From the NCBI RefSeq assembly GCF_022201045.2, contig NC_068557.1:31411501-31475500 (forward strand): a DNA stretch of 64,000 bases. Direction: 5' to 3'. This stretch comes from Citrus sinensis (lineage: Eukaryota; Streptophyta; Magnoliopsida; Sapindales; Rutaceae). The position numbers and the translations under genes were made by a program. This document shows, piece by piece, positions 49,416 to 60,186 of this stretch; position 1 is the stretch's first letter; each line of letters begins with the position of its first letter. The notes under the pieces were generated by a model. It ran no database searches. It was not told where the DNA came from and saw nothing but the letters and a program-made list of their open reading frames with translations.

Positions 49416-51930
49416 ATGGAAAAAGAACCTCTTTTATGTTATTTGAGCCCGAGGAAGAAACCGACGCCGCCACCTCCTCTGTTTCCACTTCCAGAAGATG
49501 GAGAAATCTCAATTCCAATGCCTATAACTCCTTCAGAGCTCAAAGATAGACTCATATTTGGACCTGTTACGTCTCCTAAAGATGCTTCTCCCATTGTTGA
49601 TGCCTTGACTCTTTCACTCGCGTCGCCCACGACCAGTGCCTCCTCTTCTTCCAGCACCTCTTTCTTTTCCAGAGATTCATCTAGTCTGCAACAGTCATCC
49701 TCGATTCAAGATGCAGTATTGTTGCCGCAGCAGCAACAATCTTCACAATTGCAATCACCTCAATCTTGGTTAATTGATCCTAATTATGCTTTTGCCAAGA
49801 GCAATCTTCACAGGTCAAAAACTGCACCCGCTATGGCTGTCATCAATGATTTAAAGCACCATGATGCTGTTCCTAAGCCTCAATTCGGTTCTCAGTCTAT
49901 TGTTAGGCAAGCTGTTGTGCTTTTGATCTTATATTTATCATTGGGCGTCACTATTTATTGGTTTAATCGTCATAATTTTACTGCTTCTGAGACTCATCCT
50001 GTTGTTGATGCTTTGTATTTTTGTATTGTCACAATGTGTACCATTGGCTATGGTGATATTACCCCTAGGACTGTGCCAACTAAGGTGTTTTCAATCTTGT
50101 TTGTGTTGGTTGGATTTGGCTTTGTTGATATTTTGCTTACTGGGATGGTTAGTTATGTGCTTGATTTGCAAGAGAACTATTTGTTGAGAACTATTAAGGG
50201 TGGTGGTCATAAGGAGTCTCCAGGATCATATATAATTGATGTGAAAAAAGGGAGGATGAGGATAAGAATGAAGGTGGCATTGGCACTTGGTGTTGTGGTT
50301 CTTTGTATCGGAATTGGTGTTGGTGTTATGCATTTTGTTGAGAAGCTTGGTTGGTTGGATTCCTTTTATCTTTCAGTTATGTCGGTTACCACAGTAGGCT
50401 ATGGGGACAGGGCATTTAAGTCAATGCCAGGTCGACTTTTTGCTTCCATTTGGTTGCTTGTATCCACACTTGCAGTTGCTCGAGCATTTTTGTATCTGGC
50501 TGAGGCCAGAGTAGATAAGCGGCACAGGAAGATGGCAAAGTGGGTACTTGGTCAGGACATGACCGTGGCTGAGTTTCTTGCTGCTGATATTGACAACAAT
50601 GGTTTTGTGAGGTATGTTATACTCGTAATTTTGTGTGCCCTAATTATGCATTCTCATCTTCTCACTTTGTTTGGGATTTGCTGACTTGAAGTTTAATGTT
50701 CAATCAAGCTTTGTCTGAGTGTTTTTTTTTTTTTTGGTATAAATAGCTTCATGTTTGGTAAATTGCTTTGATGTACTGCTGGAATCTGTTAAACTATGTG
50801 TCTGATGATTACTAAAGGTATTGCGGGAGTCATGTGGTGCGGTATACCTTATGTTAAGATGTGATAGACAACGGCAAATTGTGCCAAGTTCTACCTTATC
50901 TGAACCTAAAATTCATTTTTTAACACTAGTTTAAATATTTCAGTTTTAGCTTCAATGTTGCAAAAATTTTCTTACTGAACTTTTTGTGTTCAGTGCTTCC
51001 AAGTTCCAAATATGAAGTTTGAATTTCAAATTATTCATAGAAAATTTACAACTTCATGTAGTAATGAAGACTGCAGATTTGCTTGCTCTTTGATTCTAGT
51101 GATGTGCATTTACGTTTGGTATTGGCCTCTCTCTCCCCTTTTCACTATTGAGAGTGCTGCTTGACAGAATCAAGTTAAACATCAATTTCTCCTGTTAGCT
51201 TTAGGTGTCCAATTCTTGTGACACTGCTGGGAATTGTTCGACAATTCGTCCTGGTTGAAAGGAGAAGTAAATCGACACTCTAACATCATCTCAAAAGACT
51301 TCAACTTTTACAAATTAATACATCCTTGCTCTTCTGAACAAGGAAAAACATTCCAAGTGATTCATGTAATGAGATATGGGTATTACAGATTGTATGGTAA
51401 CCTTCAACTTCCTATGTCATTCATACTTGGCAATTTTTGTGATCTATGGAGTTTCTTACTTTCTTGGGTAGCTTGGCATTCAAATATGTGTTCTATGCTT
51501 GAAAAAGCTTGATGATCTATTTAAGAACTTAAACCCTGCATTTCCAATGCTGATTCATTTCTTTGTTATTCATCATCCTTCCCATGACTGCGAGTAAGTT
51601 GTCAAATAGCAGTCTAAATCTGTAATCTCTGCCTACTTTGTTTTTGCTTTTCTGGATTTCCTCAACGTTCAACGCTTGTGTAATCATTTATTCTCCGTTC
51701 ATTTATTTAGAAACAAAGCCAACATGAAATAGGCAGGTTGATGATTAGACTCTTATAGAGTGTTCTGTTGTTGTTTTTGCAGTAAATCAGAATATGTCAT
51801 ATACAAGCTCAAGGAGATGGGAAAGATATCAGAGAAGGATGTTATGCAGATATGCCACAAGTTTGATAGACTAGACACTGGCAACTGTGGAAAGATAACT
51901 CTTGCTGATCTCATGGAGGCTAATAAATGA
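49416..51930 (+). CDS. TPK: Two-pore K+ channel (TPK/KCO family)
   Basis: Two exons, 49416-50611 and 51783-51930, give 447 residues. The cytosolic N-terminus is Pro/Ser-rich and holds RSKTAP at 133-138, which fits the RSx(S/T)xP 14-3-3 binding motif known from TPK channels. Four membrane segments and two pore loops follow, with filters TIGYGD (about 209-214) and TVGYGD (about 325-330). The C-terminus carries two EF-hand-like regions. The first, DIDNNGFVSKSE, is a canonical Ca2+ loop and is split by the intron. The second, DTGNCGKITLAD, lacks acidic residues at positions 3 and 5. TPK channels conduct K+, mostly at the vacuolar membrane, activated by Ca2+ and 14-3-3. Layout and neighbours suggest the TPK2/TPK3/TPK5 clade. 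The ATG at 49416 is used; an in-frame GTG six bases upstream is not a plausible plant start. Confidence 0.97.
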
Positions 51931-53805
51931 AATAAAAGCATCCTTGCTTTAAATAGCAAGTTCCATACAACATGCAATTGTAAATTGAAAGAAGGTTTGG
52001 TCAGAATGCAAGTTGAACTAGTTTTATAATGCCCCCATGAGCTTAAATGTCTGATTAGTTATTCTCTTGCACGTCAGCCTGTTCATTAACCAGCTTTTGA
52101 ATCCAAATGCGCACAATCCACACAATTTTCCTATCCCTCGAGTAGATGGATGACTGTATTAGTGAGGGCTTAGATGGCGTTGTACAAACATTCTGCTAGT
52201 GTAGGCATATTGAATTTATTCTTTTGTAAGTGCATGAGAGACTTTAATTAGTTTTATATTCTTGATGTTGCTGCTTCTGAGCTTATTCGTTGCTCTGCAG
52301 AGTGTATAAATTATTTTAAATTGCATGAACTGAACTGCCTCGTCACTCATGCGGTGTTTTCCACATGTTTTCGGAGTTGATTAACTCAACAAGACCCTTA
52401 TTATTTTCCCACATTTTACACAGCTCTTTTATTAAGATTACACCAGCACTCAATTATTTGTTCTAGAACCATGATGATTCCACGCCATGATGTGTTTGTA
52501 GAAGTTTTTATTCTCCCTACGTACCTTTTTCCAAAGTTGATTGGTGCCACCTTTTAAGCTTTGACCATAATCTGAATTTGCCATATGCTGATGAAAGGTT
52601 ACTTGACCTTTGCATAATTTGTGCGGTAATCATACAAACTTTTAGGTAATGATTTTAAACAATCTTTCTGTCGTGCACAGAGTTTGTGTAGAAATTAAAG
52701 TGGTCTAGAAACATGATGCTCTATTTAATTAATTTGCATGCCTTAATTTATGTAAGTTAATAGCTCTCCCAAAAGCTTACTTCACTGCCTGCCGCAGCGA
52801 TTCAAGCTACATAACCTTTTCAATGAAATGCGATATTTAAGTAATTTATTTTTAAATCTCAAAATGTTTAACGTTTATTTGAGGTAGAAACAATCTCACA
52901 TACAGACTACTTTGGTTCAGAAATGAGTAGCGTAGTAGACTGTAGAGCAGAGGGTTTGCAAATTGCATGCGTCCTGGCTTTGCCTTGTTACCCTAAATCT
53001 CCCAAAGGTGGTAGGCCAGTATTGCTTTGTCTCTAGACTAGGAGCAGCTTAATTTGATCAAAGGCACTTTTCGCGAAACAGCTAAAGCAATTTACTTTTG
53101 GACAATAATTAATTGGCGTCGTATTGTATTAATCATCCAAGCTTTTCCTAATTAGCTTGACCTTTCAACTAGTCCATGCACGACCCAAAGTGTATATGTT
53201 CATTGAACTTTGATATTTTTTTATAGTGAAAACTCATTAGAAGTCTTCATTCAAAAGCTAATCACTCGATTATTAGTTGATACTGGGATAAAAGCAATAC
53301 CCTTTTGTTCAATTCACAAAATTCAATAGATATCATAACTTTGAATTTTCCAAGTTTCATAAAAATCTTTGTATGATCCCCCAATTCAAGCTAGTTGGCT
53401 ATAGCTCCTTTAATATCTCTTTATGTCCGCTTACATGAATTACCCCACAATGAAATAACAACCATGGCACAGTAACAGGTGCATGCAGACAAAGTCATCG
53501 GTCTCTTTATTTGTAAACTTTCTTAGCATAAAATAACTCATAATTAAAATGAAGAATCATAATACAACCTTTTTGAATTCAAGTGAAACTGGCTTCAGTG
53601 ACCTTGACTGAGTGAACAAACATGGTCTCTAAAAATAATTGAGTTCATGGCGTTTACTAAAAAGCTTTCGAAAATGGACAAGTCAACTCCTTCTTATCTT
53701 GTGTAACTACTGTTATTGCATGTATAATTTGGTTAAAATAAGTTTTTGTACATTTTCTTCTTCTTCTTATTCTTATTATTATTAGGACATAACTATGTTG
53801 GAAAT

Positions 53806-53912
53806 GCTCCACTTTAGAATAACTCCAACAACCATACGATCATAATCACTCCATTTGACCATCAGACTATGGTTATAATCGTACGGCTATTCCTTATAGC
53901 AACTCTAATATA
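53806..53912. repeat. Small imperfect hairpin
   Basis: The left side (ACTCCAACAACCATACGATC ATAATC) pairs imperfectly with the right side (inverse AGCCGTACGATTATAACCAT, then AGAGTTGCTATA). The unit could fold into a roughly 100-base hairpin. ACTCCAACA / TTGGAGT-like ends are common in short plant MITEs. A microRNA precursor is less likely because pairing is loose and no known mature sequence is recognised. Confidence 0.5.
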
Positions 53913-53956
53913 TTTGAACCCTTATTATTGTTGTTGTTGTTGTGATTGTTGTTAGA

Positions 53957-54014
<58 letters not shown>
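53957..54014. repeat. (TTA)n microsatellite
   Basis: About eighteen tandem ATT/TTA units, uninterrupted, preceded by a short TTG run. Confidence 0.95.
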
Positions 54015-54015
<1 letters not shown>

Positions 54016-54887
54016 GTTGAATGGTGGTGGGGCACATTGACATTATGAAATATATATTAGAATTGAGAAGATGAAAATAATTAGCCAGAATCTAGAATGG
54101 GTCAAAAGAAATTTTGACTGACGAAATAATCAAACAATCCATATCCCTTTCACATTATAAGTTAGGGGACTAAGAGACAAGCTTTGCTTATCAAATTTAG
54201 AAATTATATTTTATGAAACCAGTTGTATTTGTTTAAGAGAAAAAATAAAAAAAGTTTGGAACAATAATTCTAAGTGGAGTATATGTTTATTCGCGATTGG
54301 ACCGGTGTATGTACCTTCACTTTCAAGTCAATTCATATAATTAAAAATATGTGAAAAAAAAAAACAGATTTTTGACGTTACATGATTTTTTTTTTTCTTT
54401 ATCTTCGAACCTAGGATCCTAATCCTGGTTGGGTGTTCAAATAATTTCAATAACGTTTTAAAGAGATATATATCTTGTTCATCTTTAATTTATTAATAGG
54501 GTTGTTTTCAAATGATTAATTGATATTACTTTTCCTAAATAGGAAGTTTCGGATTTGAATGAGTCCTTAATTGTGTAATTTCAACTAATAAAAAAGAGTG
54601 GAGGGTGGGATGAATTCTAAACTAAACTCATATATATTCAAATAAATCGTTTTGTAAGATTTCTTTTCAAGCCATACTAAAATTAGAATCCATTATGATT
54701 AGAATAGGTTGCTTGGTTGTCACAAAGTTGCCAAATTAAACGTAAGTGTGGAATTGACATTGGAGCGTACAAGTTGTCGCATAGCTTTCAAAACTTCAAT
54801 TTTTTTCTTCCCCTTCACCACCGAATTAATGAAATTAATGAATTTTGTTGTATTTTGTGAGGTCTAATAAAAAACAGAAATATAGGA

Positions 54888-55514
54888 AAAATAATACCTA
54901 CACCCCTAGACTGTGAAGAAATGGTCACAAAGACCATAAATTTTCAATAAAGGATACCAAGATCCCCTTTTAATAATAATGCCCTTTGACTTAATGAATA
55001 GATATATGCCATTAAAATAAATGTAATATTATAAACATTTTAAAATGATTTTAATATTTAAAATATTTTTATATTTTACAATCTAGTAGACCAAATTTAT
55101 TATATTAAAGTAATTTTAATAATAAATAGAAACATAATATTGCAATAAATAAATTAAAATCAAAATTATTTTGAATATTATAAAATAATAATTTTAATAT
55201 TATTAATAGGGAGATATTTTGTTAATTGTAAAATCTATTTAACCCAAAAATTTGTTTAAAATCTCTATAATAATTTAATAGTTAATATAATTTCAAATGT
55301 TAAAAATAACTTAATATTATTAGTCTACTAGACATATTATATTACCTATATTAAATTTGTATTAATTAAAAAACTTCAAAGTCATTTTTCTAATTATTAA
55401 ATCCAAAGGGTATTATGGTTAAGTAGTGATATTGGTGTCCATTTTTTAAAACGTGGAGGTCTTTGTGACCATTTTCCCAAACCTTGGGGGTGCATGTATC
55501 ATTTTGCCCATAAC
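54888..55514. mobile_element. ~625-base TIR element (MITE)
   Basis: The left end (AATAATACCTACACCCC, AAATGGTCACAAAGACC, then TTTTCAATAAAGGATACC and AATGCCCTTTGAC) is repeated inverted at the right end (AAATGATACATGCACCCCC, AAATGGTCACAAAGACC, AATGGACACCAATATC, AATACCCTTTGGA). Arms exceed 100 bases with an AT-rich, non-coding interior. The 17-base word AAATGGTCACAAAGACC is identical in both arms. No transposase frame is present. Confidence 0.8.
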
Positions 55515-56497
55515 TAAATTAAGGGTTAATTTGGTAATACTATAACTTTTAAAATAATTGTCATTAGTTGTGCTGTAGAAATAATCAGCTGTGAAAATAA
55601 TCAATTAAATGTTTGGTAAAATTTATTTTTAAAAGTGTTTTGAGTCTTAAAAACAATCGTATGTATTTAGTTAATCTTACTGTTAGACTGTTGTAAGAAT
55701 ATAAATGACTAAATTAAATGTTACGTTAGATTAAATTTTTTTTAAACATGTATATAAAATATCTTTTATTGTGTACATATAATGATTAATAACTAAAATA
55801 AATATTTATATTATTATTTTTATTCTTTTATCTTAATATAATTAGTAATAATAATAAACTCTTTAAAGTTAATAATTTTATTTTCTAATAAATAGAGATA
55901 ATTTTGGATTTAATAGTATATGAGGATACATCAAAAATTGTATTAAATATAAAAATGATTTTCAAAATCGAATTTTGAATGCCACTCCTTTCTTACTTTT
56001 TATATATGTTGTAGGATAGGAGATTTTTATCAAAGGTTATTTTAAAAATAAATAACAATAAATAAAGTTTTTTAAATAAAATAAATAACAATATTAACTA
56101 AATTTTTTAAATAAAATAAATAAAAGTTTTAACCTTTTTTTTTTAAACACTCTTAAACCTCAAATAAATAATTTGTGATTTAATGGAGTCGACATCCATC
56201 CAAAGACTCTTATTTCAGTGTGTACACCTAACAAAAACCTGCCCTCTTGTGCATTGATAGGGACTATTAGCACATATTCATACTCCTCATTCCAAATATA
56301 ATGAATGCAACAGATTAAGGTCAACAATTTCATGCTGTTTTGTCAATTCAAACCTTAGCCATCATCAAAAGTCACCCTCCAATAAGCAATCGTCCACTGG
56401 AATTTTACCCACAAATTATGTATTATTATTATTAATTCTCCACGAGAATACGGCATTTGCACTATAGGTTTCATTATTGGTGCAGACATGGTTGATC

Positions 56498-56681
56498 AAA
56501 TCTTCTAATTGTATTTAATTAAATTCAAATATGTGCCTCCCGGTTCGAGTAGAAATTTATAGTCTGAGTTGTGGTACGGTCTTAAAGGTACTTCCCACAG
56601 TTGGAACTCTCCCCAAAATACCTCGTGGTTAAGACAAAAAAAAAAATCTTCTAACTGTATCCAATCAAATTCAAATATACG
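56498..56681 (+). mobile_element. SINE-like insertion (copy 2) with A-tail and flanking direct repeats
   Basis: The insert at about 56532-56646 starts GTGCCTCCCGGTTCGAGTAG (a box-B-like word) and ends in about eleven A. It matches the copy at 42535-42712 over about 100 bases in opposite orientation. It is flanked by direct repeats of about 33 bases (56498-56531 and 56648-56681), each of the form ATCTTCTAAYTGTATYYAAT. The copies differ at four sites, all C/T. This is the arrangement expected of target-primed insertion, though the duplication is longer than usual for SINEs. Confidence 0.65.
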
Positions 56682-57518
56682 ATAACCCAATACTAACCTT
56701 GTAGATTAGATGTCACAAACTAACACAGTACTTTATTATAAATGTTATGTACTACTTTGTTATAAATGTTATGTACTATCATTAATATTAGGCAATGGAA
56801 AAAAAAAATTATATACACATGACACAGTGATGGTCCTATTTCACATGTCACATTTCTTTGTTTTCCTTAAACAGAACATACTTTTTAAAATATTCACATG
56901 TAATTAAGTTCAATCTAAGATAGAATTATGTCAATAGAATGATGTGTTTTTAAATATTGTCAAATGACTTATACTATCTATCACACCTGCTGTCATAGAT
57001 CTAGTTGTAGTGCACAGAATTGAACCATTTGGTTCTTCTCTCTATGTCTTTGTCTTTTTTTTTTTTTGGGTTCAAAAAAATAATTAAAGAAAACCTATTT
57101 CAATACGTAAAGGACATAATTTGCAATTAAAAAAGAATAAATAAGTGTACAATTTTGATACCCACCAAGGCAACAACCAACAATATGAGAAGGTAGGTAG
57201 ACGTCATAATTGAAGTGGGTATTGTGTAGCGATATGTGAGAGAATAAATGTGACAATTGTGGAGTCAAATGTATAACTTAGTCTACGCCTTTCCGTAATT
57301 AAATCAGAAGGTCATGATTTAAGAAGGATTAGTATATATTATGTAAGTTTAAATTTGTCAACAAGCACTGTGTGAAAAGCGCAGGCATTGGAAGAGGACA
57401 CCAGCAGTCGTGTAACCCAAACAACTAGCCACAATTAACGGCAACTGCACATATTTTTAAGTGAATCATCTTTGATTTACCATTTCAAAACACTACTAAT
57501 TTTCATTTTGAACCCAAA

Positions 57519-57549
<31 letters not shown>

Positions 57550-58290
57550 TAATAACAGGAAAATTCTATAATAGAGAGACGTGATGAACTTTGCTCAATC
57601 TATGAACGCATGTTAAACACACAGAAAAATGAAGAAAAAAAAATACAAGAAAAGTGCAATCTAGTCAAACATATAGCTAGAGAGATAAGAAAGTAAGAAC
57701 TTTTGAACGATTCCTAGAGGAACCATCACAATGAAGAATAAACTAATGGTCACTGAGAAGAATAACAACTAGCAGCATTAGCAAAGAGTCCCTCCGAAAC
57801 TAGTGATTAAGCCAACTCTTATCAAAATTTAAAACTTGATATCAGCCCATCAATGTCAGATGATTGAGGTAAGTTAATAATTAAACATGTGAAAGTATTT
57901 CTTGTTGAAATACATTTTATTTCATTTTCATGATAACTAATGCACAAAAAAAACTCAATAATCAAATAATGCATGTACCGTTTCTTTAAAGACGATGCAC
58001 GTTGGAGGACACGTACATATTTCACAAAAATGGTGATAAAATTGATGAGAAACAGCAAAATGTTTCTTGATTTTTCAAAACTTCATTCGTGTTATTGATC
58101 AGTTCTGTCGTGGCTTCATGAAGGGGTGGCTTTAGCAATATACGGCCTTAAATTTTCTTGTCATTTGATGATTGTCGCCGGAAAATTGATTTGTGTGCTT
58201 TCTTCCAATTTGTCATTGGAAGGGAGACGATTGTTCTTTATTTATTTATTTTAAATAATAAGAGAAAAAACTTCTAGATATAACGAACTC

Positions 58291-58947
58291 ATCAAATATA
58301 AAGAATTTGCTACTGATTAACCAAGATTTTAAAATTCTGACAATTTCTCAATCCTATGTAATTTGTGCGATATAGGCATCCTCACTTTATAAAAAAAAAA
58401 AATATTTAATACATTAAAAATTATATTTTTTTATTTGTTAATAATATTCTTATTTTATTAAAATGAAGATTTCATTATTATACAAAAATTATATATATAA
58501 ACACACACACACGGGGCGCATACTAGCTTCTACATCTCCATATTAACATTAATTGCTTATGTGCACATCAATTGGTGTTTTGGGCTACGATTAAATATAA
58601 AGAATTTACTACTAATTAACCAATATTTCTAAATTTTGGCAATTTCTCAATTCTATTTAATTTGTGCAATATAGGCATCCTCATTTTATAAAATAAAAAA
58701 AAAATTCAATACATTAAAAATTATATTTTTTTATCTGTTAATAACATTTTTATTTTATTAAAATGTATATGTCGTCATTAAACAAAAATTATATAAATAT
58801 ATATGCATACATACGCGCACACGCGTGCACGCACACACACACATACATGCACGTGTGCGCGCGCACACCCGGGGCGCATACGAGCGTCTACATCTCCATA
58901 TTAATGCTAATTGCTTATGTGCACATAAATTGGTGTTTTGGGCTGCA
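58291..58947. repeat. Direct tandem duplication of ~300 bases with variable CA/CG-rich block
   Basis: Copy 1 (about 58291-58589) and copy 2 (about 58590-58947) share landmarks in the same order: AATATAAAGAATTT, GGCATCCTCA, ACATTAAAAATTATATTTTT, a CA-rich run, GGGGCGCATAC, CTACATCTCCATATTAA and GTGTTTTGGGCT. Copy 2 is longer mainly because its ACACAC run expanded into an alternating purine-pyrimidine stretch of ACGC/GTGC (58805-58868). No coding sequence is present. Confidence 0.85.
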
Positions 58948-59469
58948 AAATAAAAACAGAATGGCAATGTCAACGACAAATTACCCAACAAACTTATATT
59001 GAATGATCATCAATTCTTTTAACTCACAAACAACATTTCTCGCCGGAAAATTAAATGAAAGTACGCCAACTACGTTTGCGCATTAATTTGTTGTACGAAA
59101 GAATAATAATTTATTTTCAAGCTAATTAAAAGGAATGGGATTTTTTATTTGAAAAAATAATAATAATAGTTATTATTATCAAATTTGAAGAATTAATCTC
59201 AAATACGTAACTAACGAAAGTCGAAATTTCAATATTATAGAGAAGCTAATTAAGAGCCATATAAATTGTAGTGTGTCGATGAGGAATGGGACCAGAAAGT
59301 GCGAGACCAAAAAGTTTGTACAGCAGTTCAGTCAAACGTACAGTTGGAACGAAGATGGTGACGTGGGAAAAGGCTCCAGCAGTTGCAGACGGCAGGACAG
59401 GCCAAAGAGGCCCATGGGCCATGATCACTGTGAGAACTAAGAAAGCAGCTTAAACTTTTAAAGGTCTCC

Positions 59470-59568
59470 CACGTGCCAGATCATGTTGTCGGCTACGGTC
59501 AAAAGCCGGTGCCAATTTAGACACGTGTAAGCCTGATAACGATAATAGTGAACTTTGAAACTTTGACC
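59470..59568. promoter_or_regulatory. G-box pair and W-box upstream of the WRKY gene
   Basis: CACGTG cores occur at 59470-59475 and 59522-59527, and TTGACC (W-box) at 59563-59568, about 620-720 bases before the WRKY start codon. W-boxes in WRKY promoters are classical sites for self- or cross-regulation, and the G-boxes could link to ABA or light signalling. Function is inferred from motifs only. Confidence 0.4.
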
Positions 59569-60016
59569 AATTTTTCCTATCGTCGTCATCATCTCATAAA
59601 AAATGAAGAGCCATACATTACACATATCGTGACTGACTGACTGACTCTCGCCGGTTACTGCTAGTCTCCGCTGACTTCTTATCTCGTATTGCCATGTCCG
59701 TCTCATAGCTCCCCTTAAACGCTGATCACCGTTCATTCAATTCAACGCCTTCTTCACTTCTCCCTCATCGGACTGGTCTATAACATACATTAGTGATTCT
59801 AATATATGGTTGTATCTTCTTCTTATTTTTATTTTACATTTCATTTTGAATTGTAGGATCTCGCAAGCTAGGCATGGACATGTTTCCACATGAGAGGCCA
59901 TTTTATTTTATGGTCATGTTATCGGAAAGGAGATGTGTCAACTTTTTCTCTTTATAAAAGTGGCGTAACAAAAGTCTCATTCAACGCTCAAGATAGACTT
60001 TCTCTCATTCTAATTT

Positions 60017-60186
60017 TATATATATACATGTGTGTGTTGTGTTGTGTAAGAAACGCAAAAAACGACATGAATATTTATATGTGAAATCACAAGTCCAAAA
60101 CAAAATTAAACTAAGAGTCCATACCAAATAAGCTAGCTAGCTATCTCTCTTTACTTCTTCCTTTTTCTTCTTATTCTTCTTCTTCC
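60017..60186 (+). promoter_or_regulatory. Probable TATA box and pyrimidine-rich leader of the WRKY gene
   Basis: TATATATATA at 60017-60026 lies about 160 bases before the ATG and is a credible TATA box. The stretch just before the ATG (60141-60186) is nearly all C and T, typical of plant 5' UTRs. Confidence 0.45.

Larger units (their letters stand above)
51931..60186. other. 8.3-kb AT-rich intergenic region with repeats
   Basis: No protein-coding gene is supported between the channel and WRKY genes. The region contains a small hairpin-forming sequence (53806-53912), a TTA microsatellite, a 625-base TIR element, a SINE-like insertion, a tandem duplication with CA/CG-rich runs, and the WRKY promoter. 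Much of 54.9-56.1 kb is extremely AT-rich. Open frames here are short and lack similarity. Confidence 0.6.

Noticed and set aside
53806-53912. MicroRNA precursor
   Set aside because: The hairpin pairs too loosely and matches no mature microRNA I know; a small foldback repeat explains it better.
58291-58947. Paired terminal repeats of a retroelement
   Set aside because: The two copies are directly adjacent with no internal region, primer site or coding sequence between them, so a simple tandem duplication fits better.
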